This document shows positions 28,537 to 37,954 of a stretch of 64,000 nt of DNA, piece after piece. Every line of letters starts with the position of its first letter. Position 1 is the first letter of the stretch. Source of the stretch: Oceanobacillus polygoni (lineage in GTDB: Bacteria; Bacillota; Bacilli; Bacillales; Amphibacillaceae); the NCBI RefSeq assembly GCF_008304605.1, contig NZ_PIJY01000024.1, forward strand, positions 124,857-188,856, read 5' to 3'. The notes beneath the pieces were generated by a model that was not told the origin of the DNA, searched no databases, and was given only the letters and a program-made list of their open reading frames with translations. Made by a program: the position numbers and the translations under genes.

Positions 28537-29412
28537 TTAAACCGTATGTTTTAAATTGTTTTCTTGAATGTTTGCATCAGATACATAAGCTTCTTGTAAT
28601 TGGCGCGTAATTTTGCCTGGCTTTCCATCAGCAATTTGCTGATTATCTACTTTTACAATTGGTGTAATTTCCGAAGTGCTGCTAGAAAGGAAGAGTTCAT
28701 CAGCGAGACGAATCTCTTCAACTTCAAAGCTTTCCTCAATGAAGGGAATATTTAATTCATCAGCAAATCTCTCAACGGCCATTCTTACACAACCATGAAG
28801 AATCTGTTTTGTAGCAGGATGTGTATAGATTTTTCCGTCTTTTACCAGATAGACATTTGAAGAGCTGCATTCGGTTACAAGTCCATCCTTGTGGAGGATC
28901 GCTTCATAGCAGTTGTTTTCCTTAGCAGTTTGTTTTGCTAATACATTCGGTAATAGGTTTAAACTTTTAATATAGCAGTATTCCCAGCGAATATCTCTTT
29001 GTGTAATTGTATGAACACCATTTTTAAATATTTCTGCGTTTCGTGGTAGATCCCCAACATAAGCATAGATATTAGGCAGGACGTCAGCAGGAAAAATATG
29101 ATCACGTGGTGCTGATCCTCGTGTCACTTGTAAATATACTTTCCCGTCTGTAGTCATCTTATTGCGTTCAAGCAATTCTAGTAACAAGTGGGTTATCTCA
29201 TCTTTATCATATGGTAATTTTATTTTAATTGCCTCAGCAGATCGAATTAATCGATCCACATGTTCTTCAAGTAAATAATAAGTTCCGTTATAAATCCGGA
29301 TTACTTCATATATTCCATCACCGAATTGAAGGCCACGCTCTTCAAATGGATAATGTAAATTATCACGATGTGTAAACTGGGATTGTGTCATAATAATTGG
29401 ATATACAGACAT
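28537..29412 (-). CDS. dat: D-amino acid (D-alanine) aminotransferase
   Basis: A fold-type IV PLP aminotransferase of 291 residues that interconverts D-alanine and D-glutamate through 2-oxoglutarate and pyruvate, supplying D-glutamate for the cell wall. The cofactor lysine is Lys149 (YIKSLNLLPN). The substrate-binding QFGDGIYEVIRIYNG near the N terminus and the ECSSSNVYLV and SSTSEITPI motifs are those of D-amino acid transaminases. Branched-chain aminotransferase is less likely given these motifs. The ATG at 29412 follows AAAGGGG. Monocistronic, with its own terminator. Confidence 0.92.
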   Translation of the reverse strand: MSVYPIIMTQSQFTHRDNLHYPFEERGLQFGDGIYEVIRIYNGTYYLLEEHVDRLIRSAEAIKIKLPYDKDEITHLLLELLERNKMTTDGKVYLQVTRGSAPRDHIFPADVLPNIYAYVGDLPRNAEIFKNGVHTITQRDIRWEYCYIKSLNLLPNVLAKQTAKENNCYEAILHKDGLVTECSSSNVYLVKDGKIYTHPATKQILHGCVRMAVERFADELNIPFIEESFEVEEIRLADELFLSSSTSEITPIVKVDNQQIADGKPGKITRQLQEAYVSDANIQENNLKHTV

Positions 29413-29624
29413 ACATAAAAGCCCCTTTCTTTAAGTACGGGTCCAAAGGAGGAAAGAATGGACGAAGAATTCCGTTGTCACTTTTACCATTTTGAACATC
29501 CGTTTTGAAAACCTATTCCTAGTTTATAGCCTCCACCCTATAATGTAAATAATGAATTATTAGAAATTATTTAATAAACTTTCGTCTTCAAAGCGAGGGT
29601 TTATCTTGTTATATAAATTTTTTG

Positions 29625-29656
29625 GCAAGAAAGAACGTAAAGACGTTCTTTCTTGC
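29625..29656. repeat. perfect 14-bp inverted repeat
   Basis: GCAAGAAAGAACGT (29625-29638) and its exact complement (29643-29656) are separated by 4 bases. It abuts the inverted 33-bp repeat copy at 29654-29686, so the two may be parts of one element. Confidence 0.65.
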
Positions 29657-29686
29657 ATAAGTGCAACTAAGGGATTCTCCTAAAGG
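29654..29686 (-). repeat. 33-bp dispersed repeat, copy B (inverted)
   Basis: The complement of this stretch matches the repeat at 20826-20858 in 31 of 33 bases. As at that site, a hairpin adjoins the TGCA end. Confidence 0.75.
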
Positions 29687-29732
29687 ATTGTCGAACGCCA
29701 AGTTTTCTAATAAAAAAATGATGAATTTGCTA

Positions 29733-29761
29733 TTGATTTGTTAAGAAGAAGTTGTTATAAT
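29733..29761 (+). promoter_or_regulatory. sigma-A promoter of tRNA-Gly
   Basis: -35 TTGATT (29733-29738), 17-base spacer and consensus -10 TATAAT (29756-29761), 32 bases before the tRNA 5' end. Confidence 0.75.
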
Positions 29762-29793
29762 GTTATCTGTTAGCGAAAAATGAATAATGATTT

Positions 29794-29867
29794 GCGGGTG
29801 TAGTTTAGTGGTAAAACCTCAGCCTTCCAAGCTGATGATGAGGGTTCGATTCCCTTCACCCGCTCCA
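29794..29867 (+). tRNA. tRNA-Gly (anticodon UCC)
   Basis: A full cloverleaf: the acceptor arm GCGGGTG pairs with CACCCGC, the D-loop has TTTAGTGGTAAAAC, the anticodon stem-loop CAGCCTTCCAAGCTG gives anticodon TCC, and the T-arm has GGTTCGATTCC. The CCA end is encoded (29865-29867). It is a single tRNA with its own promoter and terminator, decoding GGA and GGG. Confidence 0.96.
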
Positions 29868-29879
29868 TACATATGTGAT

Positions 29880-29926
29880 AACGCAGTGTTTCGTAAAACT
29901 AGGATTACGAAGCGTTGCGTTTTTAA
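29880..29926 (+). terminator. terminator after tRNA-Gly
   Basis: A 17-base stem with G-U pairs (AACGCAGTGTTTCGTAA against TTACGAAGCGTTGCGTT) and a T-run, 13 bases after the tRNA. Confidence 0.85.
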
Positions 29927-29994
29927 TTTCCACTACACCCACTAAACCTCCATACTTGAATTCATCATTTTTAAAATAGTATTCTATAGATGTT

Positions 29995-30204
29995 GTTCAA
30001 AAGACCGGTAATAAATGACACATCGAGAACAGAGGACCTTCAACTAACTACCGCTACGCCCTGAGTCGAACGTCGAAGTCACATATCCTGTGAAAAGAGC
30101 TACGCCGCCTCGGCCTTCAACAAACGGAACGTGTTAGTGTTGGCGCCCGCAAAAGGACGTTGAGAAGTTAGCCGATCTCGGTCCTTTTTATCCTCCTTTT
30201 GAAC
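29995..30204. mobile_element. 210-bp non-coding element with inverted ends
   Basis: The ends GTTCAAAAG (29995-30003) and CTTTTGAAC (30196-30204) are exact complements. The similarity continues imperfectly for about 30 bases inwards (ACCGGTAATAAATGAC against the complement of the right end). The interior is GC-richer, has several smaller dyads and no coding frame with a start. The overall plan is that of a miniature inverted-repeat element or dispersed Bacillaceae repeat. No target duplication was made out, and no transposase is nearby. Confidence 0.55.
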
Positions 30205-30241
30205 GCTTAATTAGGAAATAATTATAGGAGGAGGGATCACG

Positions 30242-31945
30242 ATGAAAAATCTGTTTCAGCAATTAAGACAATTAGATAATAAGGGTTATAAAGGCTATAA
30301 AAGTATCCAAGGTCAATACAAATTTGACGATTATGATCTATATATAGATTATGTACAGGGAGATCCATTTGCGACTCCATCCAAAATTCGAGTTGTTATC
30401 TCAGAGTCGAGACGCCCGATACGTACGGAATGGTTACAAACGCCAATTCGCAAAGTAGCTGTAGAAGATGCAATTGCACGAGTAGTCGGAAGGGCAACAG
30501 AAAAGCAGTCATTTTCCGTGAAAGGGTCGGGGAAAAGTGGCATGATTTTCTTTGATCGTCCTGGGCAGGAAGTTTTAGAACGGACAGCATTGCAAATTAG
30601 TCCCAAGGGGATAACAATTTGTATATCGGTTGGATTACCTGCCAACGGTCGGCGTATCAATGGTAAAGAGGCTGAGAAGCTTTTTGCAAATGCAATTCCA
30701 ATGATTATAAATAATTCGGTATTCAAAATAACCGATAATGAAATAGAAAATGCAATGAAGCTTGCTGATCAGCAGGAAGCAATTCGCAATGAAATGAAGC
30801 GGCAAAATTGGATCGCTTTTATTGCAAATGGGTCCATACTTCCGCGTGAAAGTGGCATTCGCAATACACCACTGAAACATGCTGTACCTTTTCAAAGTCC
30901 GAAAGCGTCTGAGGTTTCCATAACTATTCCGCACCAAGCACAGCCGCTAAAAGGAATGGCGATTAAAAAAGGAATTACATTAATTGTTGGTGGAGGATAT
31001 CATGGAAAAAGCACCTTGTTGAAGGCTATTGAACGCGGTGTGTATTTTCACCAAAAAGGTGACGGGCGTGAATATGTATTAACAGATCTAGATGCGGTGA
31101 AGATTCGTGCTGAGGATGGAAGACAGGTTACTGCTGTCAATATTTCCTCCTTCATTAACAACTTGCCAAATGCACAAGATACAACATGCTTCACTACAGA
31201 AAATGCCAGCGGTAGTACCTCACAGGCGGCTAATGTGATGGAAGCATTAGAGGCTGGGGCAACAACACTACTCATTGATGAGGATACTAGTGCAACAAAT
31301 TTTATGATTCGAGATCATCGTATGCAACAGCTTGTTAGCCAAGATAAGGAACCAATTACCCCATTTATTGATCGAATTAAACAGCTTTCTGATCAATTTG
31401 GCGTTTCCACGATTCTTGTTATGGGGGGCTCAGGCGATTACTTTTCTGTAGCAGATTCAGTTGTAATGCTGGATGAATACATGCCTTATGATGTAACAGA
31501 ACGAGCACGTATAATTTTAGAGGAGAATCCAATAGAACGTCAGGTACGTGTACAATCTGATTTCAGCACAGTAACCAATCGTTATTTTCATCAGCAATCG
31601 TTAAAACTTGAAAAGGCAAATCGAATGAAAATACAAGCGAAAGGTCTTCATCAAATTGTACTGGGGAAAACACCGATTGCCTTTGACTTTACAGAACAAG
31701 TAGTGGACGTATCGCAAACCCGTATGATTGCTGAGATTATTCATAACTTGGCCCGTACAAATAAGCTTGAGCATAAATCATTAAATCAAGTGCTTGACGA
31801 TATAGAAAAGCAACTGAATGATCTTGGTTTGGCTTCATTCACTGCTTTTAAAAATCAACATCCAGGGGACCTTGCTCGTCCACGTAGACATGAGATTGCG
31901 GCTGTGTTAAATCGTATGCGATCAGCAATCGTAACACATAATTAG
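30242..31945 (+). CDS. ABC-class ATPase domain protein
   Basis: A 567-residue protein of the ABC_ATPase family (predicted ATPases of the ABC class, COG3044 type), a widespread group of unknown function. The Walker A motif is VGGGYHGKSTLL near residue 250, and a Walker B-like TTLLIDEDTSATNFM lies near 340. There is no transmembrane segment and no partner permease, so it is not a transporter subunit. The N-terminal ~230 residues include the family's conserved YKGYKSIQGQY and substrate-binding-like region. AGGAGGAGGG at 30226-30235 precedes the ATG. It is followed by queG after 15 bases and probably shares its transcript. Confidence 0.88.
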   Translation: MKNLFQQLRQLDNKGYKGYKSIQGQYKFDDYDLYIDYVQGDPFATPSKIRVVISESRRPIRTEWLQTPIRKVAVEDAIARVVGRATEKQSFSVKGSGKSGMIFFDRPGQEVLERTALQISPKGITICISVGLPANGRRINGKEAEKLFANAIPMIINNSVFKITDNEIENAMKLADQQEAIRNEMKRQNWIAFIANGSILPRESGIRNTPLKHAVPFQSPKASEVSITIPHQAQPLKGMAIKKGITLIVGGGYHGKSTLLKAIERGVYFHQKGDGREYVLTDLDAVKIRAEDGRQVTAVNISSFINNLPNAQDTTCFTTENASGSTSQAANVMEALEAGATTLLIDEDTSATNFMIRDHRMQQLVSQDKEPITPFIDRIKQLSDQFGVSTILVMGGSGDYFSVADSVVMLDEYMPYDVTERARIILEENPIERQVRVQSDFSTVTNRYFHQQSLKLEKANRMKIQAKGLHQIVLGKTPIAFDFTEQVVDVSQTRMIAEIIHNLARTNKLEHKSLNQVLDDIEKQLNDLGLASFTAFKNQHPGDLARPRRHEIAAVLNRMRSAIVTHN

Positions 31946-31960
31946 AAGGGAGGTTGTTTC

Positions 31961-33106
31961 ATGCGAACAGAACAATTGAAACAGGAAATCATTGATTATG
32001 CAAAGGAAATTGGGATAGACAAAATAGGCTTTGCTTCAGCAGATGTATTTGGAGAATTGAGGGAACGGTTAAGAAGACAGCAGGAATCGAATTACCAATC
32101 CGGCTTTGAAAAAGGAAGCCTTGAAGAACGTACCGAACCACAACGCCTTTTACCCGAAGCACAGTCAATTATTTCCATTGCGATTGCTTACCCTTCTCGG
32201 ATGAAAGATGCTCCAAGAAGTACGAAAGAAGAGAGGCGCGGATTGTTTGCACGTGCATCTTGGGGAATTGATTACCATGTAGTCTTACGTGACCGTTTAG
32301 AAAAGCTTGCTGCCTTTATCCGAGAGAAAGTTCCCGACGTTAGCAATAAAGTGATGGTAGATACAGGAGAGCTTTCTGACCGAGCTGTTGCAGAGAGAGC
32401 TGGAATCGGCTTTAGCGGGAAAAATACATCCATTATTACGCCGGAATTTGGTTCATTTGTCTATTTAGGTGAGATGATTACCAACATCCCATTTGTTCCA
32501 GATGATCCAATTGAGGACAGCTGTGGTGATTGTACGAAATGCATGGACGCTTGTCCAACCGGGGCTTTGGTTGAAGCAGGAAGATTAAATGCACAACGCT
32601 GTATTGCCTTTTTGACACAGACAAAGGATTTCCTGCCAGAAGAATTTCGCACAAAGCTAGGAAACCGGCTTTATGGCTGTGATACCTGTCAGCAAGTTTG
32701 TCCAAGAAATAAAGGAATCGATTCGCATATCCATCCAGAATTTGAGCCGGAGCATGATTTGGCAAAACCGAAGCTTGTACCAATGCTGCGTATCTCTAAT
32801 CGGTCATTTAAGGAAGACTTTGGCCATATGTCTGGATCGTGGCGTGGAAAGAAACCATTGCAGCGAAATGCATTAATCGCACTTGGTCATTATAAGGATA
32901 AAACTGCTGTTCCGGAAATGATAAAAGTAATGAAAGAAGACCCTCGTCCGGTCATTCGTGGTACCGCTGCATGGGCGCTTGGGAAAATTGGAACCGAAGA
33001 AGCTTTTAAGGCGATTAAAGCTGCGATGGAAAAAGAGCAGGATGAGCACGTATTATTTGAAATGGAAAAAGGGCTGGAATTTAAAAGAAAAACAGCTGTG
33101 AAATAA
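31961..33106 (+). CDS. queG: epoxyqueuosine reductase
   Basis: The last step of queuosine synthesis: cobalamin-dependent reduction of epoxyqueuosine in the anticodon of tRNAs with GUN. The 381 residues include the DUF1730-type N-terminal domain, two [4Fe-4S] motifs (CGDCTKCMDACP and CDTCQQVCP) and a C-terminal HEAT-like repeat region (ALGHYKDKTAVPEMIKVM...) that helps bind tRNA. Gene order queG, yhbB-like, trmL is the same as B. subtilis yhbA-yhbB-cspR. AGGGAGG at 31946-31952 precedes the ATG. Confidence 0.95.
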   Translation: MRTEQLKQEIIDYAKEIGIDKIGFASADVFGELRERLRRQQESNYQSGFEKGSLEERTEPQRLLPEAQSIISIAIAYPSRMKDAPRSTKEERRGLFARASWGIDYHVVLRDRLEKLAAFIREKVPDVSNKVMVDTGELSDRAVAERAGIGFSGKNTSIITPEFGSFVYLGEMITNIPFVPDDPIEDSCGDCTKCMDACPTGALVEAGRLNAQRCIAFLTQTKDFLPEEFRTKLGNRLYGCDTCQQVCPRNKGIDSHIHPEFEPEHDLAKPKLVPMLRISNRSFKEDFGHMSGSWRGKKPLQRNALIALGHYKDKTAVPEMIKVMKEDPRPVIRGTAAWALGKIGTEEAFKAIKAAMEKEQDEHVLFEMEKGLEFKRKTAVK

Positions 33107-33182
33107 ATCATGCTTTGTTCATGTATACTAAAGATGTAAGCCAAGCTTTCCCTTCATATACTTCTTGTGGAGGGGATTTTTT

Positions 33183-34034
33183 ATGGAAAAAATAAAGCAG
33201 CTGTGGCTCGATTTTTTTCAAGTCAGATCGGATGATATTCCTAATTGGTGGACACGAAAGCAAGCTTCTCTGAAAGATCGAGAAGCAGAAATAGTCCGTT
33301 TAGGAGTGAATGGAAAAGTTTTTCATAAGCTCCAATATGATAACAACACGTATTACGATTATTCGCTGCATCTTCAATATTTAATCAAACAAAAAGGACG
33401 GTTTCACGTGGAGGAGCAACTCATTCCATACCGTTTTCGATATGAGAATGGTGCTGTGAAAGACCATCAAGAAATGGAAAAAAAAGCTGTTGCAAATAAA
33501 AAAAGCATTGAACAAGGTTTAACAACACGTGCACAAGAGGAGCAGCGGTTCTCCTATGACCGTTTAGCTGCTGTTCAATATGCAGAAAGATGGTGGAATA
33601 GCTATAATCCAGAATATCGCACTTTTGATGTAGACTGTACAAACTATGTATCACAATGCCTGCGTGCTGGTGGTGCTCCAATGTGGGGAGCTCCTGTCAG
33701 GGAACAAGGCTGGTGGTATCAATCGGATAATTGGAGCTTTAGCTGGGCAGTTGCTCATTCATTAAGGTGGTATTTAAGTGGATCCACCCAAGGGTTAAAA
33801 GGAAAAGAAATGGAACGAGCAGATCAGCTCATTCCAGGTGATGTGATCTGCTATGATTTCCAAGGAGATGGCAGGTGGGATCACAATACAATTGTCGTTG
33901 CCAAAGATGCAAACGGCATGCCACTTGTTAATGCACATACAGATAATAGCAGGAATCGTTATTGGTCCTATGAGGACTCAACCGCATGGACACCAGAGAT
34001 TAACTATAAATTTTTCCGAATCGGGGATGATTAG
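33183..34034 (+). CDS. yhbB: YhbB-like amidase-domain protein
   Basis: A 283-residue protein with a C-terminal putative amidase domain (amidase_6 type, a papain/NlpC-like fold). The likely catalytic Cys sits in DVDCTNYVSQCL, the His in RWDHNTIVV, and a polar residue in VNAHTDNSRNRY. No clear signal peptide is seen, so location is unresolved. The substrate is unknown; cell-wall peptide bonds are a guess by family analogy. ATG 33183 follows TGGAGGGG closely; an in-frame TTG at 33165 lacks a site. Conserved between queG and trmL in Bacillaceae. Confidence 0.85.
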   Translation: MEKIKQLWLDFFQVRSDDIPNWWTRKQASLKDREAEIVRLGVNGKVFHKLQYDNNTYYDYSLHLQYLIKQKGRFHVEEQLIPYRFRYENGAVKDHQEMEKKAVANKKSIEQGLTTRAQEEQRFSYDRLAAVQYAERWWNSYNPEYRTFDVDCTNYVSQCLRAGGAPMWGAPVREQGWWYQSDNWSFSWAVAHSLRWYLSGSTQGLKGKEMERADQLIPGDVICYDFQGDGRWDHNTIVVAKDANGMPLVNAHTDNSRNRYWSYEDSTAWTPEINYKFFRIGDD

Positions 34035-34074
34035 TGGTATAATAGTAGGGTTAATAAATTGGTAAGGAGAATGA

Positions 34075-34551
34075 ATGGTGAGTTTACATGTCGTATTATA
34101 TCAACCAGAGATACCTGCGAATACGGGAAACATTGGCAGAACGTGCTTAGCAACAGATACTACACTTCATCTTATTCGTCCACTTGGCTTTTCGACGGAT
34201 GATAAGATGCTGCGTAGAGCTGGATTGGATTATTGGAAGCATGTCGACGTCCATGAGCATGATTCGATGGATCAATTATATGAACGGTATCCAAACGGTG
34301 TCTATTATTATATTGAAAACTTCGGAACTAAGTACTATTCCGATTTTGATTATAGCGATACAGAGGAAGATATATTTTTTGTTTTTGGAAGAGAGTCAAC
34401 TGGATTTCCAAAAGAGCTTTTAATTGGTAAGGAAGACCAGTGTTTGCGGATTCATATGAATGATAAAGTCCGGTCGTTGAATCTATCGAATACGGCTGCG
34501 ATTATTATCTATGAAGCATTAAGACAACAAGGCTTCCCAAATCTAATATAA
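34075..34551 (+). CDS. trmL: tRNA (cytidine/uridine-34 2'-O)-methyltransferase
   Basis: A 158-residue SPOUT methyltransferase that methylates the wobble ribose of tRNA-Leu isoacceptors. The knotted SAM site is visible in FVFGRESTGFPKELL and the C-terminal RSLNLSNTAAIIIYEAL; the N terminus LYQPEIPANTGNIGRTC is diagnostic of TrmL/CspR. ATG 34075 follows AAGGAG at 34064-34069; GTG 34078 is also possible. A TATAAT at 34038-34043 may give an internal promoter. Confidence 0.95.
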   Translation: MVSLHVVLYQPEIPANTGNIGRTCLATDTTLHLIRPLGFSTDDKMLRRAGLDYWKHVDVHEHDSMDQLYERYPNGVYYYIENFGTKYYSDFDYSDTEEDIFFVFGRESTGFPKELLIGKEDQCLRIHMNDKVRSLNLSNTAAIIIYEALRQQGFPNLI

Positions 34552-34556
34552 GATGA

Positions 34557-34592
34557 AAACCCGTTGGCTAACAATGCCGAACGGGTTTTTTA
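34557..34592 (+). terminator. intrinsic terminator after trmL
   Basis: Stem AAAACCCGTTGGC against GCCGAACGGGTTTT with one bulged base, followed by a T-run. It ends the queG-yhbB-trmL unit. Confidence 0.85.
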
Positions 34593-34629
34593 AAGTCTAA
34601 CTTACGCCTTACCAAACAATTCAATACGA

Positions 34630-34731
34630 TTATTGATTTTTTTTAGGTATCCCTGGTTTCGCTTCATAGCCAGAAGTGAAAAAAGAAACAAGAAATGTTA
34701 GAATAACTCCCATAAGTAATGCTAATTTCAT
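34630..34731 (-). CDS. possible 33-residue secreted peptide
   Basis: A minus-strand frame starting with ATG, 7 bases after a near-perfect AAGGAGGAAG. The first 20 residues form a hydrophobic signal-like segment (MKLALLMGVILTFLVSFFTS), followed by the polar tail GYEAKPGIPKKNQ and a stop. A -10-like TATAAT lies on the same strand at 34786-34791. The layout is that of exported Phr-like or other short secreted peptides, but no Rap-type partner is adjacent, and the family is not recognised. It could also be a small membrane protein. The ribosome binding site is the main evidence that it is real. Confidence 0.55.
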   Translation of the reverse strand: MKLALLMGVILTFLVSFFTSGYEAKPGIPKKNQ

Positions 34732-35002
34732 GAAAACTTCCTCCTTATTTAGAAAAAATAAAGCGTTTTAGTTGAATATGCCCCTATTATAACGAAATTA
34801 CTTCAATAAGGAAACTATCATCCAAAATATTTGTTTTATTTTCCTATAAAAGGTGCTAATCAAAATGAATTAATTAAGCAAGTTTAAAGCTAAAATATTT
34901 CGTTTTTTTTGGCAGTAATTTAATTAAAATTTGGAATAAATAAACTACGCATGGAAATGTATGTACATATATTGTAAGTAGGCGAAAAATAAGGTATATT
35001 AG

Positions 35003-35031
35003 TTGATGAAACGTTGAGACATATCTATAAT
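35003..35031 (+). promoter_or_regulatory. sigma-A promoter of odhAB
   Basis: -35 TTGATG (35003-35008), 17-base spacer and consensus -10 TATAAT (35026-35031), about 40 bases before the odhA start. Confidence 0.7.
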
Positions 35032-35071
35032 AAAATTGAACCGTTTACATGGCGGGGGAAGTTAACTTCTA

Positions 35072-37954
35072 ATGGGGGTATCAGACGTGGCAGAAAATGG
35101 AGAATCTGTAGAGAGATTCTGGGCACAATTTCATGGACCAAACTCGGGGTATTTAGAACAACAGTATGAATTGTACAAAGAAGACCCTGAAGCTATCGAA
35201 CCATCTATCAAAGAGATGTTCGATAATTATGGGGCTCCTGCATGGATGTACCAACAAGAAAATGCAGGACAAGCAGTATCACAAACTTCACTAGCAAGTA
35301 GTGTAAAAAAACTAACCTCAGCGATGCAACTTGTTGAGGCTATTCGCCGTTATGGTCACACTGAGGCAGATATTTACTCGATTGGTGGCTATAAGGGAAG
35401 CAAAACGAACTTGCTAGAATTGAAAACCTATGATTTAACAGAAGAAGATTTAAAAAGTATCCCAGCTTCCTGGTTATGGGATAAAGCTCCAAGTGATGTG
35501 GAGAATGGATTAGATGTTGTAAACCGTTTAAGGAAATATTATACGGGTACTATCACATTTGAATATGATCATGTGAATAATCATGAAGAACGAAAATGGC
35601 TTTTTGATTTAATCGAAACTGGAAATGCTAGACTTGAATTAACGGATGAGCAGCGAAAAGTAGTTCTTGAACGTCTCGTAGATGTACAGGGATTTGAACA
35701 GTTCTTGCAAAAAACATTTGTCGGACAAAAGCGATTTTCAATTGAAGGCTTAGAAGTGATGGTTCCGATGATTGATCGAATCGTACACTATGCAGCTAAG
35801 GATGGAATTGAAAATGTAATGATGGGTATGGCGCATCGTGGTCGACTATCGGTACTTGCGAATGTTTTAGGTAAGCCGTACGATAAAATTTTTTCAGAGT
35901 TTAACTACTCGAAAGAAAAAGAACTAATGCCATCAGAAGGTTCTGCAGCAATTAATTATGGCTGGACCGGTGATGTGAAATATCATTATGGAGCAAAGAG
36001 AGAATTCAGTAGCGGGGATACGTTAAAAACTCGCATTACGTTAGCACATAACCCATCCCATTTGGAATTTGTGAATCCTGTAGTAGAAGGCTTTGCACGA
36101 GCAGCACAAGATGACCGATCAGAAAAAGGTTATCCGAAACGTGATTTCAATAAAGCGCTTGCTGTACTTATTCATGGTGATGCAGCATTTATTGGAGAAG
36201 GTGTTGTTGCAGAAACGCTAAACTTAAGTGGGCTACCTGGTTACAATACAGGCGGGGCGCTTCATATTATTGCGAACAACCTGTTAGGTTATACAACGAA
36301 CCGAGAGGATGGCCGCTCTACTCGTTATGCAAGTGATTTGGCAAAAGGCTTTGAAATACCGGTTATTCGTGTAAACGCTGATGACCCAATCTCATGCTTA
36401 TCAGCTATAAAAATAGCGTATTCGTACCGACAAAAGTTTAGTAAAGATTTCATGATTGATTTAGTTGGTTACCGTAGGTTTGGTCACAATGAAATGGACG
36501 AGCCAAGAACGACACAGCCGAAATTGTATCAAGAAATTGATAATCATCCGCCTGTAGCAGCGATATTTGCTAAAGCATTGGAAGAGAAGAACATTATTGA
36601 AGCAGGAGAATTCGATAAACTCAAAGAGAATGTTGAAACAAAATTAACTGATATTTATAGAAATATGAAAGAACATGATATTGGTCAGCCAGAAGCAAAA
36701 TTAATGCCAGAAGTCCTTTTAAATGGGCTGGATCAATTTGAAACTGCAATTGATCTGGAAACATTAAAAGCATTGAATAAAGATCTGTTAAAACGTCCGG
36801 AAGGATTTAATGGATTTAAGAAAACAGAAAAGATTTTGAAGCGCCGTGAAAAAGCTTTGGAAGAAGGAAACACAGCGGACTGGGGTACTGGTGAAGCATT
36901 GGCCTATGCATCTATTTTACAAGATGGAATACCCATACGTCTTACTGGTCAAGATTCCGAGAGAGGTACGTTTGCACATCGTCATATTGTACTTCATGAT
37001 ACGGTAACAAATGAGAAGTATAGTCCGATGCACGGCCTAACAGATGCAAAGGCATCCTTTGATATTCGAAACAGTCCGCTATCAGAAGCAGCTGTTTTAG
37101 GTTATGAATACGGTTATAGTGTTCATTCCCCGAACACACTAGTTATTTGGGAAGCGCAATTTGGTGACTTTGCCAATGCTGGCCAAGTTATATTTGACCA
37201 ATTTATTTCTTCGTCCCGAGCCAAATGGGGAGAAAAATCAAACATGGTTATCCTTCTGCCACATGGATATGAAGGACAAGGTCCAGAGCATTCAAGTGCA
37301 CGTTTGGAAAGATTTCTACAAATGGCAGCAGAGAACAACTGGATTGTAGCGAATGTTACATCATCAGCACAGCTTTTCCATTTGTTACGGAGACAAGCAG
37401 CATTGCGTGGTCGTGAACAAGCTAGACCTTTAATCTTAATGACGCCAAAGAGTAGTCTCATTCGTCATCCGAAAATGTCATCGTCAGCTGAAGAGTTTAC
37501 GACTGGGAAATTTAAAACGTTACGTGATCAACCAGGAGTTGAGACGAATAAAGAAAGTGCAACTCGTCTCTTAATCGGCAGTGGAAAAATCATGATTGAT
37601 ATTGAGGAAACAATGGAAGTTTCAGATCAAAGCTTTGAATGGTTACGTGCTATTCGTTTAGAACAGATTTATCCTTTCCCTAAGAAGGCATTGGAGGAAG
37701 AGTTAAAACAATTACCGAATCTAAAAGAAATTGTCTGGGTACAAGAGGAGCCGAAAAATATGGGGGCTTGGAATTTTGTGGATGATTATTTACGGGACTT
37801 ATTGCAGGAAGGGCAGAAATTACGTGTAATAAGCAGACCAAGTCGTTCAGCACCAGCCGGAGGAATACCAAGTGTTCATAAGACGGCACAAAACAAAATT
37901 ATCAATCAAGCGCTAAACACATCTGAAGGGGGAAAATCCAGTGCAAGAAATTAA
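35072..37954 (+). CDS. odhA: 2-oxoglutarate dehydrogenase E1 component
   Basis: The thiamine diphosphate-dependent E1 subunit of the TCA-cycle 2-oxoglutarate dehydrogenase complex, 960 residues, close to the usual Bacillus length. Recognisable parts are the E1 N-terminal [20 protein letters not shown], the active-site [20 protein letters not shown], the ThDP/Mg motif [18 protein letters not shown], and the transketolase-like C-terminal half with [16 protein letters not shown]. The start is uncertain: ATG 35072 (site GGGGGAAG 12 bases upstream) or GTG 35087 (site GGGGG 8 bases upstream). It overlaps odhB by 14 bases. Confidence 0.96.
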   Translation: MGVSDVAENGESVERFWAQFHGPNSGYLEQQYELYKEDPEAIEPSIKEMFDNYGAPAWMYQQENAGQAVSQTSLASSVKKLTSAMQLVEAIRRYGHTEADIYSIGGYKGSKTNLLELKTYDLTEEDLKSIPASWLWDKAPSDVENGLDVVNRLRKYYTGTITFEYDHVNNHEERKWLFDLIETGNARLELTDEQRKVVLERLVDVQGFEQFLQKTFVGQKRFSIEGLEVMVPMIDRIVHYAAKDGIENVMMGMAHRGRLSVLANVLGKPYDKIFSEFNYSKEKELMPSEGSAAINYGWTGDVKYHYGAKREFSSGDTLKTRITLAHNPSHLEFVNPVVEGFARAAQDDRSEKGYPKRDFNKALAVLIHGDAAFIGEGVVAETLNLSGLPGYNTGGALHIIANNLLGYTTNREDGRSTRYASDLAKGFEIPVIRVNADDPISCLSAIKIAYSYRQKFSKDFMIDLVGYRRFGHNEMDEPRTTQPKLYQEIDNHPPVAAIFAKALEEKNIIEAGEFDKLKENVETKLTDIYRNMKEHDIGQPEAKLMPEVLLNGLDQFETAIDLETLKALNKDLLKRPEGFNGFKKTEKILKRREKALEEGNTADWGTGEALAYASILQDGIPIRLTGQDSERGTFAHRHIVLHDTVTNEKYSPMHGLTDAKASFDIRNSPLSEAAVLGYEYGYSVHSPNTLVIWEAQFGDFANAGQVIFDQFISSSRAKWGEKSNMVILLPHGYEGQGPEHSSARLERFLQMAAENNWIVANVTSSAQLFHLLRRQAALRGREQARPLILMTPKSSLIRHPKMSSSAEEFTTGKFKTLRDQPGVETNKESATRLLIGSGKIMIDIEETMEVSDQSFEWLRAIRLEQIYPFPKKALEEELKQLPNLKEIVWVQEEPKNMGAWNFVDDYLRDLLQEGQKLRVISRPSRSAPAGGIPSVHKTAQNKIINQALNTSEGGKSSARN

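Noticed and set aside
30349-30726. 125-codon minus-strand frame within the ABC-class ATPase gene
   Set aside because: The plus-strand gene is well supported and the opposite frame shows no recognisable domain.
35037-35049. Catabolite-response (cre)-like TGAACCGTTTACA before odhA
   Set aside because: It is one base too short for the CcpA consensus spacing, so it was not listed as a site.
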